Notes: generated by a model from the letters alone, not told the origin. A stretch of DNA of 47,882 bases from DATHTC01 sp050262775 (GCA_050262775.1 JBLNEO010000247.1:1-47882); one strand, 5' to 3'; counted from the stretch's first letter, positions 24,224 to 34,574 are shown. Numbers and translations: made by a program.

Positions 24224-26454
24224 GGCTTCGCCACCTCGACCGTCGCGTGGAGGTCGCCCGCGTGCTCGTCGGCGATGCGCGCGACGCCGGCGAGCAGCTT
24301 CCGGTTCACGCGTGCGCGAAGCGTCGTCGACGTCCCGTCCGAGCGCACGACCACCTCGTCGCCCGTGGCGATGCCGCGCCGCTGCGCGTCGTCGAGCGCG
24401 AGCTCGATCTCCGCGGGGGGTCGTTGGAACGCGAGGGCCGGCGTCCGCTCGACGGCGGGCCCCGAGAAGAGCGCGCGGTAGCGGACGAGCGTGAGGAAGT
24501 GGCCGTCGCGCGTCCGCGCTGCGTGCGGCGCGTCGACGACCGGCGCGACCGGCGGGAGCTCGCTGCGGCCGCGGAGCGGGGCACGCTCGCCCACCTCGCC
24601 GAACGGCAGCCCGCCGAAGATGCGCGCCGACAGCTCGTCGAACGCGAGCGACGGATACGGCGACAGGGCGACGCCGAACCGCTCGGCGAGCTTGGCGAGC
24701 CATGCGAGCTCGTCGGGGCAGGGCGGGATCACCGCGCGGCGCTGGCGCTGCAGCCGGCCCTCGAGGTTGACGGTGGTGCCGTCGCGCTCGAGGAAGCTCG
24801 TCGCCGGGAGCACGAGGTCGGCCCAGCCGACGGCGAGGCCCTGGAACATGGTGATCGCGATCACCGCCTCCGCCCGCTCTGCGAGCGCGCGGACGTTCGG
24901 GTCGGCGGCCGCCTCGTCGCCCGAGACGACGAGGAGGCCGATCTCCTCGGGGTCCGGGCCCTCATCGTCGGAGGCGGCGGCCCACGCCTCGGCCACGCCG
25001 CGGCCGTTCGGCGTCGCCGGGAGGTAGAAGACGCCCGACCCGGGTTTGTCGTGGAAGCCGAGGCGCTCGGCGAGCGCGGCGACGTGGCGCCCGCCCTGGC
25101 CGTGCGCGCCCGACCACACGAGGATCGCGCGCTCGGCGCCGCGGAGGCGCGAGCAGAGGTCGTCGTCGCCCTCGCCGAGCTCGCGGCAGACGTCTGCGCC
25201 GGATCCGGGCGCGCGCTGGACGGAGCCGGCCGCGCCCATCGTCACCACCTCGGCGCCGTTGCGGCGTGCGGCCCTGATCCAGAGGTCGACGATCGGCGCG
25301 CGCTCGATCACCGGGTCGTCGCCGACGACGACGACCACCTCGGCGTCGCGGATCGCCGACAGCGGCAGGCGGAACGCGTCGAGCGAGTCGTCGATGGCCT
25401 CCGGCAGCACCGCGGCGTGGGAGCCGAGGCCCTGCCGGAGCAGCTTCCCGAGTGCGTAGGCGACCTCGACCGTCTCCGTGCCGGAGAGGGCGGTCACGAC
25501 CCGCCCCGCCGCCGCGCGCAGCAGGCGCTCGGCCTCGTCGACCGCCTCGTCCCAGCCGATCGGCGCCATCCCGCGTCGGCGGACGCGCCGCAGCGGGTCG
25601 ACGATGCGGTCGTCGGCGGAGAGGTGCGCGAACCCGAACCGCCCCTTGTCGCAGATCCAGCCCTCGTCGATCTCCGGGTGGTTCCGCGAGAGGACGCGCT
25701 TCACCTTCCCCTCGCGCGTCGTCACCGACGTGTTGCAGCCGACGGGGCAGAGCGAGCAGACGGTCGGGACGTTCTGGATCTCCCACGGCCGCGCCTGGAA
25801 GCGGTAGCTCGTCGGCAGCAGGGCGCCCACCGGGCAGAGCTCCGTGACGTTGCCCGAGAAGGGCGAGCGGTACGGCTCCCCGTCGAAGGTGGTGATCAGC
25901 GACTGGGCGCCGCGGTTGACCGCCACGAGCTCGCCGTCCTCCGACACGTCCGACGAGAAGCGCGTGCAGCGGTAGCAGAGGATGCACCGCTCGCGGTCGA
26001 GCGAGATCGTCGGCGAGATCGGGATCGGCTTCTCGAACGTCCGCTTCGGGAACGTCATCCGCGTCGTCCCGGGGCCGTAGCGGAACGTGAGGTCCTGGAG
26101 CGGGCATTCGCCGCCCTTGTCGCAGACGGGGCAGTCGAGCGGGTGGTTGACGAGGATGAACTCGAGCGTGGCGTTCTGCCCGTCGGCGGCCTTCGCGGAC
26201 GTGGCGGCGGTCCGCACCACCATCCCGTCCTGGGCGGTCATCGTGCAGCCGGCCTGGAGCTTCGGCATCCCCTCGACCTCGACGAGGCACATGCGGCACG
26301 CGCCGACCGGCGGGCCGAGGCGGGGCTCGTAGCAGAACACGGGGATCTCGATCCCGGCCGCCATCGCCGTCTCGACGAGCCCCGTTCCCTTCGGCACCTG
26401 CACCTCGGTGCCGTCGATGGTGAGCGTGACCACCTCGGTCTCGACCGCGGTCAC
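24220..26454 (-). CDS. nuoG: NADH-quinone oxidoreductase subunit G
   Basis: The 744-residue subunit carries the N-terminal [2Fe-2S] domain (CYEPRLGPPVGACRMC), the His-Cys cluster (HPLDCPVCDKGGECPLQD), the CILCYRC cluster and the N7-type motif CSLCPVGC with a distal Cys (WICDKGRFG). The molybdopterin-like domain follows but is catalytically inactive in this family. It accepts electrons from NuoF. GTG 26454 is chosen; an ATG at 26475 would add seven residues that reach into a repeat-bearing spacer. The 175-base gap to nuoF is the only sizeable gap in the operon. Confidence 0.94.
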   Translation of the reverse strand: MTAVETEVVTLTIDGTEVQVPKGTGLVETAMAAGIEIPVFCYEPRLGPPVGACRMCLVEVEGMPKLQAGCTMTAQDGMVVRTAATSAKAADGQNATLEFILVNHPLDCPVCDKGGECPLQDLTFRYGPGTTRMTFPKRTFEKPIPISPTISLDRERCILCYRCTRFSSDVSEDGELVAVNRGAQSLITTFDGEPYRSPFSGNVTELCPVGALLPTSYRFQARPWEIQNVPTVCSLCPVGCNTSVTTREGKVKRVLSRNHPEIDEGWICDKGRFGFAHLSADDRIVDPLRRVRRRGMAPIGWDEAVDEAERLLRAAAGRVVTALSGTETVEVAYALGKLLRQGLGSHAAVLPEAIDDSLDAFRLPLSAIRDAEVVVVVGDDPVIERAPIVDLWIRAARRNGAEVVTMGAAGSVQRAPGSGADVCRELGEGDDDLCSRLRGAERAILVWSGAHGQGGRHVAALAERLGFHDKPGSGVFYLPATPNGRGVAEAWAAASDDEGPDPEEIGLLVVSGDEAAADPNVRALAERAEAVIAITMFQGLAVGWADLVLPATSFLERDGTTVNLEGRLQRQRRAVIPPCPDELAWLAKLAERFGVALSPYPSLAFDELSARIFGGLPFGEVGERAPLRGRSELPPVAPVVDAPHAARTRDGHFLTLVRYRALFSGPAVERTPALAFQRPPAEIELALDDAQRRGIATGDEVVVRSDGTSTTLRARVNRKLLAGVARIADEHAGDLHATVEVAKP

Positions 26455-26476
26455 GCCCCGGACTCCGTCACACATT

Positions 26477-26500
26477 CGACACCGGGTCTGACCCCGACCG
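26477..26500 (+). repeat. Palindromic repeat copy 1 (nuoF-nuoG spacer)
   Basis: The core GGGTCTGACCC sits in a 24-base unit that matches copy 2 (26591-26614) at 21 of 24 positions by eye. The core is an inverted repeat with one central base. It lies just upstream of the nuoG start. Confidence 0.7.
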
Positions 26501-26590
26501 CACGCGCGGCCTCGCTTCCGTCGATCCGCCGCGCACGAGTCGCGCGGAAGCCCGCGGAGGACAGGGTCCGTGGACGAGCAGTCACTCCGA

Positions 26591-26614
26591 CGACACGGGG
26601 TCTGACCCCGGTCG
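26591..26614 (+). repeat. Palindromic repeat copy 2 (nuoF-nuoG spacer)
   Basis: GGGGTCTGACCCC is a perfect 6-bp inverted repeat around a single T, within a 24-base unit in direct orientation to copy 1, 114 bases away. The bases between the two copies contain CTTCCG and CGGAAG, a further possible stem. The structure resembles REP/BIME-type extragenic elements. Confidence 0.7.
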
Positions 26615-26629
26615 CGCCCCTCCGCGCGC

Positions 26630-27949
26630 TCACGCGGGCACCTCGGCCACCGGGTCGTGGGTGTGCTGGTCGACCGGCGCGAAGATGCCCTCGAGCGACG
26701 ACGCGCCGGCGTAGGGGCAGCCGCCGTGGTCGATGTGCGCCTGGAACTCCGAGCGGAACCGGTCGACGTAGCTCGCGATCGGCATCGCGGCCGCGTCGCC
26801 GAGCGGGCAGAGGCACTTGCCGAGGATCCGGTCGCAGACGTCGAGGAGCAGGTCGAGCTCGCCCTGGCTCGCGTGGCCTTCCTCGAGCTTGCGGAGGAGC
26901 TGCACCATCCAGCGCGTGCCCTCGCGGCACGGCGTGCACTTCCCGCACGACTCGTGCATGTAGAACTGCGCGACCCGCAGCCCGAGCTGCACCATGCAGG
27001 CGCGGTCGTCGATCACGATCACCGCGCCGGAGCCGAGCATCGAGCCGGCCTCGGCGACCGAGTCGAAGTCGAGCGGCGTGTCGACCTGGTCGGCCGTGAG
27101 CACCGGCACGGACGAGCCGCCGGGGATGACCGCCTTGAGCTCGCGCCCGTCCGCGATCCCGCCGCCGAGGTCGTAGATCAGCTCGCGCAGCGACGTCCCG
27201 AGCTCGAGCTCGTAGTTGCCGCCGCGGACGACGTTGCCGGACAGCGAGAACACGCGCGTGCCCGCGGAGTTCTCGACCCCGAGCTTCGCGTACGCCTCGC
27301 CGCCGAGCTCGAGGATGAGCGGGACGGTGGTGATCGTCTCGACGTTGTTGATCAGCGACGGCGACGCGTACAGCCCGGCGACCGCCGGGAACGGCGGCTT
27401 CGTCCGCGGCTGCCCCCGCTTGCCCTCGAGCGACTCGAGCAGCGCCGTCTCCTCGCCGCAGATGTAGGCGCCGGCGCCGCGGTGGAGGACGATGGTGACG
27501 CCGTCCAGGAGGTTCGCCGCGCGCGCCTCATCGAGCGCCGCGCGCAGGAGCTCGAACTCGTGCAGGTACTCGCCCCGGATGTAGATGAAGACGTTCGTCG
27601 CGCCGATCGCGTGCGCGGTGATCAGGCAGCCCTCGACCAGGCGGTGCGGGACCGTGAACATGATCTCCCGGTCCTTGAACGTGCCCGGCTCCGACTCGTC
27701 GGCGTTGACGACGAGGTAGGTCGGCTTGCCCGTGCCCTTCGCGAGGAAGCTCGCCTTCTTGCCCATCGGGAAGCCGGCTCCTCCGCGGCCGCGCACGTTG
27801 GCGCCGAGCAGCTCGTCGAGCACCGCCTGGGGCTCGAGCCCGCGGGCACGCGCGAGCTGCTCGTAGCCGCCGACGCCGCGGTAGCCCGCGAGCGTGGTCA
27901 GGTCGCGGTCCGGTGCCGCGCCGCGGAGGACGAGCCGTTCCTCGCTCAC
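26630..27949 (-). CDS. nuoF: NADH-quinone oxidoreductase subunit F
   Basis: The 439-residue subunit binds NADH and FMN and starts electron transfer. It shows GRGGAGFPMGKK (nucleotide loop), NADESEPGTFKDR, GAGAYICGEETALLESLEG and the C-terminal ESCGKCTPCREG with a later Cys for the N3 cluster. GTG 27949 overlaps the nuoE stop by four bases. Confidence 0.95.
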   Translation of the reverse strand: MSEERLVLRGAAPDRDLTTLAGYRGVGGYEQLARARGLEPQAVLDELLGANVRGRGGAGFPMGKKASFLAKGTGKPTYLVVNADESEPGTFKDREIMFTVPHRLVEGCLITAHAIGATNVFIYIRGEYLHEFELLRAALDEARAANLLDGVTIVLHRGAGAYICGEETALLESLEGKRGQPRTKPPFPAVAGLYASPSLINNVETITTVPLILELGGEAYAKLGVENSAGTRVFSLSGNVVRGGNYELELGTSLRELIYDLGGGIADGRELKAVIPGGSSVPVLTADQVDTPLDFDSVAEAGSMLGSGAVIVIDDRACMVQLGLRVAQFYMHESCGKCTPCREGTRWMVQLLRKLEEGHASQGELDLLLDVCDRILGKCLCPLGDAAAMPIASYVDRFRSEFQAHIDHGGCPYAGASSLEGIFAPVDQHTHDPVAEVPA

Positions 27950-28416
27950 CCGCGCAGCTCCTCGACGATCGCGGGCACGTCGCCCGCCTTCACGGGCTCG
28001 CGGTAGCGGTGGTCGACGGCGACGACGGTGCCCCAGCCGCACCCGCCGGCGCACTCGACCGTCCGCAGCGTCACCTTGCCGTCGGGCGTCGTCTCGCCGG
28101 GGCGGATCCCGAGCTCGGCCGCGAACGCCTCGACCACCTGCTGCGCGCCGACGAGCGCGCACGAGACGTTCGTGCAGACCTCGACGAGGTGCTCGCCGAC
28201 GGGCGCGAGGTGGAACATGTCGTAGAAGGACGCGACGGAGCGGCAGTACGCGGGCGTCTCGTCGAGCGCGTCGGCCACCTCGCGGAACGCGTCGGGGGAG
28301 AGCCAGCCGTAGCGCTCCTGCGCGAGCCGCAGCGCCGGCAGGACCGCGGACTTCGCGCCCGGCGGGTACTGGTCGCGCAGCTCCTGGATCTCGTCGTACA
28401 GCGGACGTGCGGCCAT
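27946..28416 (-). CDS. nuoE: NADH-quinone oxidoreductase subunit E
   Basis: The 156-residue thioredoxin-like subunit binds the N1a [2Fe-2S] cluster through CTNVSC and CAGGC. PAYCRSVASFYDMFHLAPVG matches the family's N-terminal helical region. ATG 28416 overlaps the nuoD stop, continuing the coupled operon. Confidence 0.94.
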   Translation of the reverse strand: MAARPLYDEIQELRDQYPPGAKSAVLPALRLAQERYGWLSPDAFREVADALDETPAYCRSVASFYDMFHLAPVGEHLVEVCTNVSCALVGAQQVVEAFAAELGIRPGETTPDGKVTLRTVECAGGCGWGTVVAVDHRYREPVKAGDVPAIVEELRG

Positions 28417-29729
28417 CAGCGGTCGACCTCGCCCATGACGGTGTCGAGGGAGCCGATCACCGCGATCAGGTCGGCGACGAGGAGGCCGTTGCACATCGTC
28501 GCCGCGACGGGCGTGGCCACGAAGCTCGGCGCGCGGAACTTCACGCGCCACGGCTTCGTGCCGCCGTCGGAGACGACGTAGCAGCCGTTCTCGCCGCGCG
28601 GCGACTCGATCACGGCGTAGACCTCGCCCTCCGGGACGCGGTATCCCTCCGTGACGATCTTGAAGTGGTGGATCAGCGACTCCATCGACGTGTGCAGCTC
28701 GTGGCGCGGCGGCAGCACGACCTTGCGGTCGTCGGCGATCCACGGCGCGCCCTGGATCTCCTCGAGCCGGTCGAGGCACTGTTCGACGATCCGAACGGAC
28801 TCGGCCATCTCGTCCATGTGCACGCGGTACCGGGCGTACGTGTCGCCCTCGGGGTAGACGGGGACGCGGAAGTCGACCTGGTCGTAGGCGAGGTAGGGCG
28901 CGCGCCTGCGGTTGTCCCAGGCGACGCCCGACGCGCGCAGGACGGGTCCCGACTGCCCCATCGCCACGGCGTCTTCGGCGGAGAGCAGGCCGACGCCCTT
29001 CGTGCGCTCCAGCCAGATCGGGTTGCGGTCGAGCATCCCGAGGTAGTCGTCGAGCGCGCGCGGCATCCACTCGCAGAAGCGGCGGCACTCGCCGTAGAAG
29101 CCGGCCGGGATGTCCTCGGCGAGGCCGCCGACCTGGAAGTACCGCGGGTGCATGCGGTATCCGGTGACCATCTCGAACAGGTCGAGGATCTGGTCGCGCT
29201 CGCGGAAGCAGTACCAGAACATCGAGATCGCCCCGAGCTCGAGCCCCGAGGTGCCGAGCCACACGAGGTGGGAGTGGATCCGGTTGAGCTCGGCGAGGAG
29301 CATCCGCATCCACGTCGCCTTCTCGGGCACCTCCAGCTCGAGGAGCTTCTCGACCGCGAGCACGAAGACGAGCTCGTTGTTCTGGAACGAGACGTAGTCG
29401 ATCCGCGGTCCGTACGTGATCGCCTTCCACCACGTCTTCTGCTCCATGTTCTTCTCGAAGCCGGTGTGGAGGTAGCCGATCACCGCCCGCAGCCCCACCA
29501 CGGTCTCGCCGTCGAGGTCGACGACGAGGCGGAGCACGCCGTGCGTGGACGGGTGGTTCGGCCCGAAGTTGACCGTGAGGATGTCGTCGGTCGCGCGCAG
29601 CGCCTCCGGCACCTCGAGGATCGTCGGGATCGGGTGCGGAATCCGCGTGCCCTCGTAGATCGGCGGCCCCGCGAGCACCGACGGGTCGAGGCGGGCCCAC
29701 GTACGGGGGCGCTCCGGCGCGATCGCCAT
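28416..29729 (-). CDS. nuoD: NADH-quinone oxidoreductase subunit D
   Basis: The 437-residue 49-kDa subunit forms the quinone-binding site with NuoB. GPNHPSTHGVLRLVVDLDGE, GYLHTGFEKNMEQKTW, DYVSFQNNELVFVLAVEKLL and ESPRGENGCYVVSDG are all recognisable. HTGFEK replaces the HRGxEK of many homologues. NuoD and NuoC are separate genes here, not fused. It lies six bases after nuoC. Confidence 0.95.
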   Translation of the reverse strand: MAIAPERPRTWARLDPSVLAGPPIYEGTRIPHPIPTILEVPEALRATDDILTVNFGPNHPSTHGVLRLVVDLDGETVVGLRAVIGYLHTGFEKNMEQKTWWKAITYGPRIDYVSFQNNELVFVLAVEKLLELEVPEKATWMRMLLAELNRIHSHLVWLGTSGLELGAISMFWYCFRERDQILDLFEMVTGYRMHPRYFQVGGLAEDIPAGFYGECRRFCEWMPRALDDYLGMLDRNPIWLERTKGVGLLSAEDAVAMGQSGPVLRASGVAWDNRRRAPYLAYDQVDFRVPVYPEGDTYARYRVHMDEMAESVRIVEQCLDRLEEIQGAPWIADDRKVVLPPRHELHTSMESLIHHFKIVTEGYRVPEGEVYAVIESPRGENGCYVVSDGGTKPWRVKFRAPSFVATPVAATMCNGLLVADLIAVIGSLDTVMGEVDR

Positions 29730-29735
29730 CGCTCC

Positions 29736-30281
29736 CTACTCCTCCCCCGAGAACCGGACGGGCTCGCCGCCGATCGGGTAGTCCTTGCGGAGCGGGTGCC
29801 CTTCCCAGTCGTCCTCCATGAGGATGCGGACGAGGTTCGGGTGGCCCTCGAAGCGGATGCCCATCATGTCCCAGGCCTCGCGCTCGTGCCAGTCGGCGCC
29901 CGGCCAGACGCGGATCACGCTCGGCACGGGCTCGCCGTCCTCGAGCCAGACCTGGAGGCGGAGGCGCGGGGATCCCTCGACGAGCGCGAGCAGGTGGTAG
30001 TTGACGCAGAAGCGCGCCGGCTTCGTCTCCGGCAGGCGCTGGTACCCCTGCGCGGACGTCGGCGTGAGCGCGCGGCCGCCCGGGGTGCCGACGTAGCCCG
30101 CGACGCCCTTCGCGCCCCATCCGAGGTAGTCGGTCGCCGTGACGTCCGAGAGGAAGTTGAACCCGTGCTCGTCGCGCAGGTGCGTGCAGGCCTCGACGAG
30201 GCGCTCGCGCTCGACGACGACGGTCGTCTCGCCGAGCGCCTCGCGCTCGGAGACGAAGCCGGGGACGGACTCCCAGGTCAC
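29736..30281 (-). CDS. nuoC: NADH-quinone oxidoreductase subunit C
   Basis: The 181-residue peripheral subunit has the family signature WHEREAWDMMGIRFEGHPNL followed by RILMEDDWEGHPLRKDYPIG. Electron-transfer cofactors are not bound by this subunit. GTG 30281 overlaps the nuoB stop. Confidence 0.94.
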   Translation of the reverse strand: MTWESVPGFVSEREALGETTVVVERERLVEACTHLRDEHGFNFLSDVTATDYLGWGAKGVAGYVGTPGGRALTPTSAQGYQRLPETKPARFCVNYHLLALVEGSPRLRLQVWLEDGEPVPSVIRVWPGADWHEREAWDMMGIRFEGHPNLVRILMEDDWEGHPLRKDYPIGGEPVRFSGEE

Positions 30282-30877
30282 GCGGTCGCCACCGGCCGAA
30301 GCTCGTAGGCGGGTGGGACCCCGGCGCGGACGGCCTCGTGGAGCCGGACGATGCCCTCCATCAGCGCCTCCGGGCGCGGCGGGCAGCCGGGGACGTAGAC
30401 GTCGACGGCGACGATCTTGTCGACGCTCTGGAGCACCGCGTAGTTGTTGAACATCCCGCCGGAGCTCGCGCACGCGCCCATGGCGATGACCCACTTCGGC
30501 TCGAGCATCTGGTCGTAGATCTGGCGCAGCGGCGCGGCCATCTTGTGCGACACGCGGCCGGAGACGATCAGCAGGTCGGCCTGGCGCGGCGAGGCGCGGA
30601 ACGCCTCCATCCCGAAGCGGGCGATGTCGTAGCGCGCGGAGACGATCGACATCATCTCGATCGCGCAGCAGGCGAGGCCGAACGTGTCCGGCCACATGGA
30701 GCGCGTCTGCGCCCACGCCACCGCCTTCTCCAGCGTCGTCAGGCCCAGGCTCCGCTCGAGCTGCTCCGGGCCGAGCTCCTCCTCGAACGCGCCGGGGCCC
30801 TTCGTCGGCCAGAGGAGCCGCTCGGACTGGAGCCCGTAGTCGCGGAGGCGTGTCTTGCGCTTGCGCCCTACTGCCAC
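30278..30877 (-). CDS. nuoB: NADH-quinone oxidoreductase subunit B
   Basis: The 199-residue subunit holds the terminal N2 [4Fe-4S] cluster. The ligands are in FGLACCAIEMM (adjacent Cys pair), MGACASSGGMFNNY and YVPGCPPRPEALMEGI. The N-terminal GRKRKTRLRDYGLQSERLLW and C-terminal tails are short. The start is taken as GTG 30877, overlapping the nuoA end. Confidence 0.95.
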   Translation of the reverse strand: MAVGRKRKTRLRDYGLQSERLLWPTKGPGAFEEELGPEQLERSLGLTTLEKAVAWAQTRSMWPDTFGLACCAIEMMSIVSARYDIARFGMEAFRASPRQADLLIVSGRVSHKMAAPLRQIYDQMLEPKWVIAMGACASSGGMFNNYAVLQSVDKIVAVDVYVPGCPPRPEALMEGIVRLHEAVRAGVPPAYELRPVATA

Positions 30878-31230
30878 TCGAGCGCTCCCTTCCGCCAGAC
30901 GTAGACGTACGCGACGACGAGGATCGCGATGAAGAAGAGGAACTCCCAGAACGCGAACCAGCCGACCTCGTCGAGCACGACCGCGATCGGATACAGGAAG
31001 ACGATCTCGATGTCGAAGACGATGAACAGCATCGCGGTGAGGTAGAAGCTCACCGTGAAGCGCTGCTGGACGGGCGGCCCGGTGGCGACGCCCGACTCGA
31101 ACGGCGTGTAGCGGGCACGGCGCCTCGCGCGCGGGCGCGTCGCGAACAGGAACGACATGAGGATCATCGACGCGGGGATGATCAGCGCCAGGCTCCCGTA
31201 GATCAGGAAGGGCAGCCAGTTGTCGAGCAC
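30868..31230 (-). CDS. nuoA: NADH-quinone oxidoreductase subunit A
   Basis: The 120-residue three-helix membrane subunit has YTPFESGVATGPP (the loop near the quinone site), FYLTAMLFIVFDIEIVFLYP and the C-terminal YVWRKGALEWQ. GTG 31230 is preceded by AGGAGG at suitable spacing, so unlike several neighbours this gene has a leader. It is the first gene of the 14-gene minus-strand operon. Confidence 0.95.
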   Translation of the reverse strand: MLDNWLPFLIYGSLALIIPASMILMSFLFATRPRARRRARYTPFESGVATGPPVQQRFTVSFYLTAMLFIVFDIEIVFLYPIAVVLDEVGWFAFWEFLFFIAILVVAYVYVWRKGALEWQ

Positions 31231-31286
31231 GTCGCACGCCTCCTCGCCCCCGCTCGCCCGGGCCGGTCCCGGGTGTCACGCGCGGC

Positions 31287-31292
31287 ACCATA
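31287..31292 (-). promoter_or_regulatory. Candidate -10 element of the nuo operon
   Basis: TATGGT on the minus strand lies about 60 bases before the nuoA start, in the 179-base divergent space shared with the Fe-S carrier gene. No clear -35 is visible. The position is reasonable but the sequence match is weak. The inverted pair CACA/TGTG at 31355-31365 in the same gap could be part of a regulator site. Confidence 0.3.
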
Positions 31293-31396
31293 CCAACCGC
31301 GCCCCGTGTGACGATCGCACAGGAGTTCCGCATAACGGAGCCTGTTTCGCGTGTCACAAACTGTGGTGAGATGTTTCGCCCGCGGGGGCTCGTTGC

Positions 31397-31402
31397 TACC
31401 AT
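31397..31402 (+). promoter_or_regulatory. Candidate -10 element for the Fe-S carrier gene (leaderless)
   Basis: TACCAT followed by seven bases and then ATG 31410. No ribosome binding site precedes the ATG. TTTCGC at 31374-31379 is a possible -35 at 17-base spacing but a poor match. Confidence 0.4.
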
Positions 31403-31409
31403 CAGACCC

Positions 31410-31835
31410 ATGGCCACCGTCGAGCAGCGCCCCGAGACCGAGACGCCCGTCACGCTCACCGCGTCCGCGGCGGAGAAGATCCGCGAGCTGATGGCCGAGG
31501 AGCCGGCCGGCGAGGCCGAGGTCCTGCGCGTCGCGATCCAGGGCGGCGGCTGCTCCGGCTTCCAGTACGGGCTCGGCTTCGACCGCGGCTCGGTCGAGGG
31601 CGACCTCGAGAGCGAGCAGCACGGGATCCGCCTCGTGGTCGATCCGTTCAGCGCGCCGTACCTCCAGGGCGCCACGGTCGACTTCGTCCACTCGATCCAG
31701 GAGTCCGGGTTCAAGATCGAGAACCCGAACGCCGTCGCCTCGTGCGGCTGCGGGCACTCCTTCACGGTCGAGGAGGGCGAGGCGGGCGCCGACCCGCACG
31801 CGGGCGGCGGCTGCGGCGCCGGCTGCGCGCACTAG
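31410..31835 (+). CDS. Iron-sulfur cluster carrier (ErpA/IscA family)
   Basis: The 141-residue A-type carrier holds the conserved cysteines in GGGCSGFQYGLGF and in SCGCGHSF (C-x-C). It delivers Fe-S clusters to apo-proteins. The C-terminus has an extra Cys/His-rich tail (DPHAGGGCGAGCAH) not part of the minimal family. It is divergent from the Fe-S-rich complex I operon and upstream of a flavoprotein, a sensible setting for cluster supply. The start is set by the -10-like hexamer and the clear family N-terminus. Confidence 0.9.
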   Translation: MATVEQRPETETPVTLTASAAEKIRELMAEEPAGEAEVLRVAIQGGGCSGFQYGLGFDRGSVEGDLESEQHGIRLVVDPFSAPYLQGATVDFVHSIQESGFKIENPNAVASCGCGHSFTVEEGEAGADPHAGGGCGAGCAH

Positions 31836-31856
31836 CCCGAGCCGTCGCGTCGCCCC

Positions 31857-33167
31857 GTGAAGGTCGCGGTCGTCGGCTCCGGCCCTGCCGGGTTCTACGC
31901 GGCGGGCGCGCTCCTCGCGGCCGATCCGCCCGCCGAGGTCGACCTCATCGAGCGGCTGCCGACGCCGTGGGGCCTCGTCCGCCTCGGCGTCGCGCCCGAC
32001 CACCCGAAGATCAAGGACGTCTCGCGCGCGTTCGAGAAGATCGCCGCGCGACCGGGGTTCCGCTTCCTCGGGAACGTCGAGCTCGGGCGGGACGTGTCGC
32101 ACGACGAGCTGCGCGAGCGCTACGACGCCGTGCTCTACGCCGTCGGCGCCCAGGCCGACCGCCGGATGGGGATCCCGGGCGAGGACCTGCCCGGGTCGTG
32201 GGCGGCCACGGAGTTCGTCGCCTGGTACAACGGCCACCCCGACTTCCAGCACCTCACGTTCGACCTCTCCGGCGAGCGTGCCGTCGTCGTCGGGAACGGC
32301 AACGTCGCGCTGGACGTCGCCCGGATGCTCGCGCTGACGCCGGCGGAGCTCGCGCCCACCGACACCACGGACGAGGCGATCGCGGCGATCAACGGCGCCG
32401 GGATCCGCGAGATCCTCGTGCTCGGCAGGCGCGGCCCGGTGCAGGCGGCGTGGACGCCGGTCGAGGTCGGGGAGCTCGGGGAGCTCGCCGGCGCCGACGT
32501 GGTCGTCGATCCGGCGCAGCTCGAGCTCGACCCCGCGAGCGCGGCGGCGCTGGAGGCCGCGCCGCCGACCGTCCGGCGGAGCGTCGAGCACCTGCGCGAC
32601 TTCGCCGCACGCCCCCCCGCCGGGAGGCCGAGGGCGATCCGGCTGCGCTTCTTCACCTCGCCGGTGGCGCTCCTCGGCGACGGGCGGGTCGAGGCGGTCG
32701 AGGTCGTGCGCAACGAGCTCGTGGAGGGCCGCGCCGTGCCGACGGACGAGCGCGAGCGCATCCCCTGCGGGATCGTGTTCCGGAGCGTGGGCTACCGCGG
32801 CGTCGCGCTCCCCGGCGTCCCCTTCGACGAGGAGTCCGGGACGATCCCGAACGACCGCGGACGCGTCGAGCCGGGGCTGTACGTGGCCGGATGGATCAAG
32901 CGCGGCCCGAGCGGCGTGATCGGGACGAACAAGAAGGACGCGACGGAGACGGTCGAGTTGCTGCTCGAGGACGCGCGCGCCGGGCTGCTCCCGCGCCCGA
33001 GCGGCGGCGACCTCCTCGATCTGCTCGTGGCGCGCGGCGCGGAGCCCGTGCTCTACGCGGGGTGGAAGGCGATCGACGCCGCGGAGAGGGCCGCGGGCGA
33101 GCCGCGCGGCCGCCCGCGGGTGAAGCTCTGCAGCTGGGACGACCTCCTCGCCGCCTCGCGCCGCTGA
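31857..33167 (+). CDS. fprA: Ferredoxin-NADP reductase (FprA/adrenodoxin reductase type)
   Basis: The 436-residue flavoenzyme transfers electrons between NADPH and ferredoxin. The FAD loop VVGSGPAGFYAA and the NADP-binding VVVGNGNVALDVARML are evident. PWGLVRLGVAPDHPKIKDV and YVAGWIKRGPSGVIGTNKKD are signatures of FprA-like enzymes. It starts at GTG 31857, 21 bases after the Fe-S carrier gene. No ferredoxin gene is adjacent. Confidence 0.92.
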   Translation: MKVAVVGSGPAGFYAAGALLAADPPAEVDLIERLPTPWGLVRLGVAPDHPKIKDVSRAFEKIAARPGFRFLGNVELGRDVSHDELRERYDAVLYAVGAQADRRMGIPGEDLPGSWAATEFVAWYNGHPDFQHLTFDLSGERAVVVGNGNVALDVARMLALTPAELAPTDTTDEAIAAINGAGIREILVLGRRGPVQAAWTPVEVGELGELAGADVVVDPAQLELDPASAAALEAAPPTVRRSVEHLRDFAARPPAGRPRAIRLRFFTSPVALLGDGRVEAVEVVRNELVEGRAVPTDERERIPCGIVFRSVGYRGVALPGVPFDEESGTIPNDRGRVEPGLYVAGWIKRGPSGVIGTNKKDATETVELLLEDARAGLLPRPSGGDLLDLLVARGAEPVLYAGWKAIDAAERAAGEPRGRPRVKLCSWDDLLAASRR

Positions 33168-33204
33168 GGCCGCCTCCTCCGCGTCGAGGGGCGACGCAAG
33201 GGGC

Positions 33205-33210
33205 TAGACT
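33205..33210 (+). promoter_or_regulatory. Candidate -10 element for fumC (leaderless)
   Basis: TAGACT lies seven bases before GTG 33218. The same hexamer and spacing occurs before lipA on the other strand. An ATG at 33213 is out of frame with fumC, so the hexamer supports the GTG as start. Confidence 0.45.
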
Positions 33211-33217
33211 CGATGGC

Positions 33218-34552
<1,335 letters not shown>

Positions 34553-34558
34553 CCCGTT

Positions 34559-34574
34559 CCGCGCTCCCGCGCGG
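34559..34574 (+). terminator. Hairpin after fumC
   Basis: CCGCGC and GCGCGG form a 6-bp stem around TCCC, seven bases past the fumC stop. No T-tract follows. Only the position supports a terminator role. Confidence 0.35.

Noticed and set aside
26451..26948. A separate gene in the nuoF-nuoG spacer
   Set aside because: The frame only joins nuoF shadow sequence to the palindromic repeats. No start signal or family motif is present.
31355..31365. A CRP-type operator in the nuo/Fe-S carrier divergent region
   Set aside because: Only a CACA-AAC-TGTG inverted pair is present, too short to identify a regulator. Kept only as a note under the promoter.
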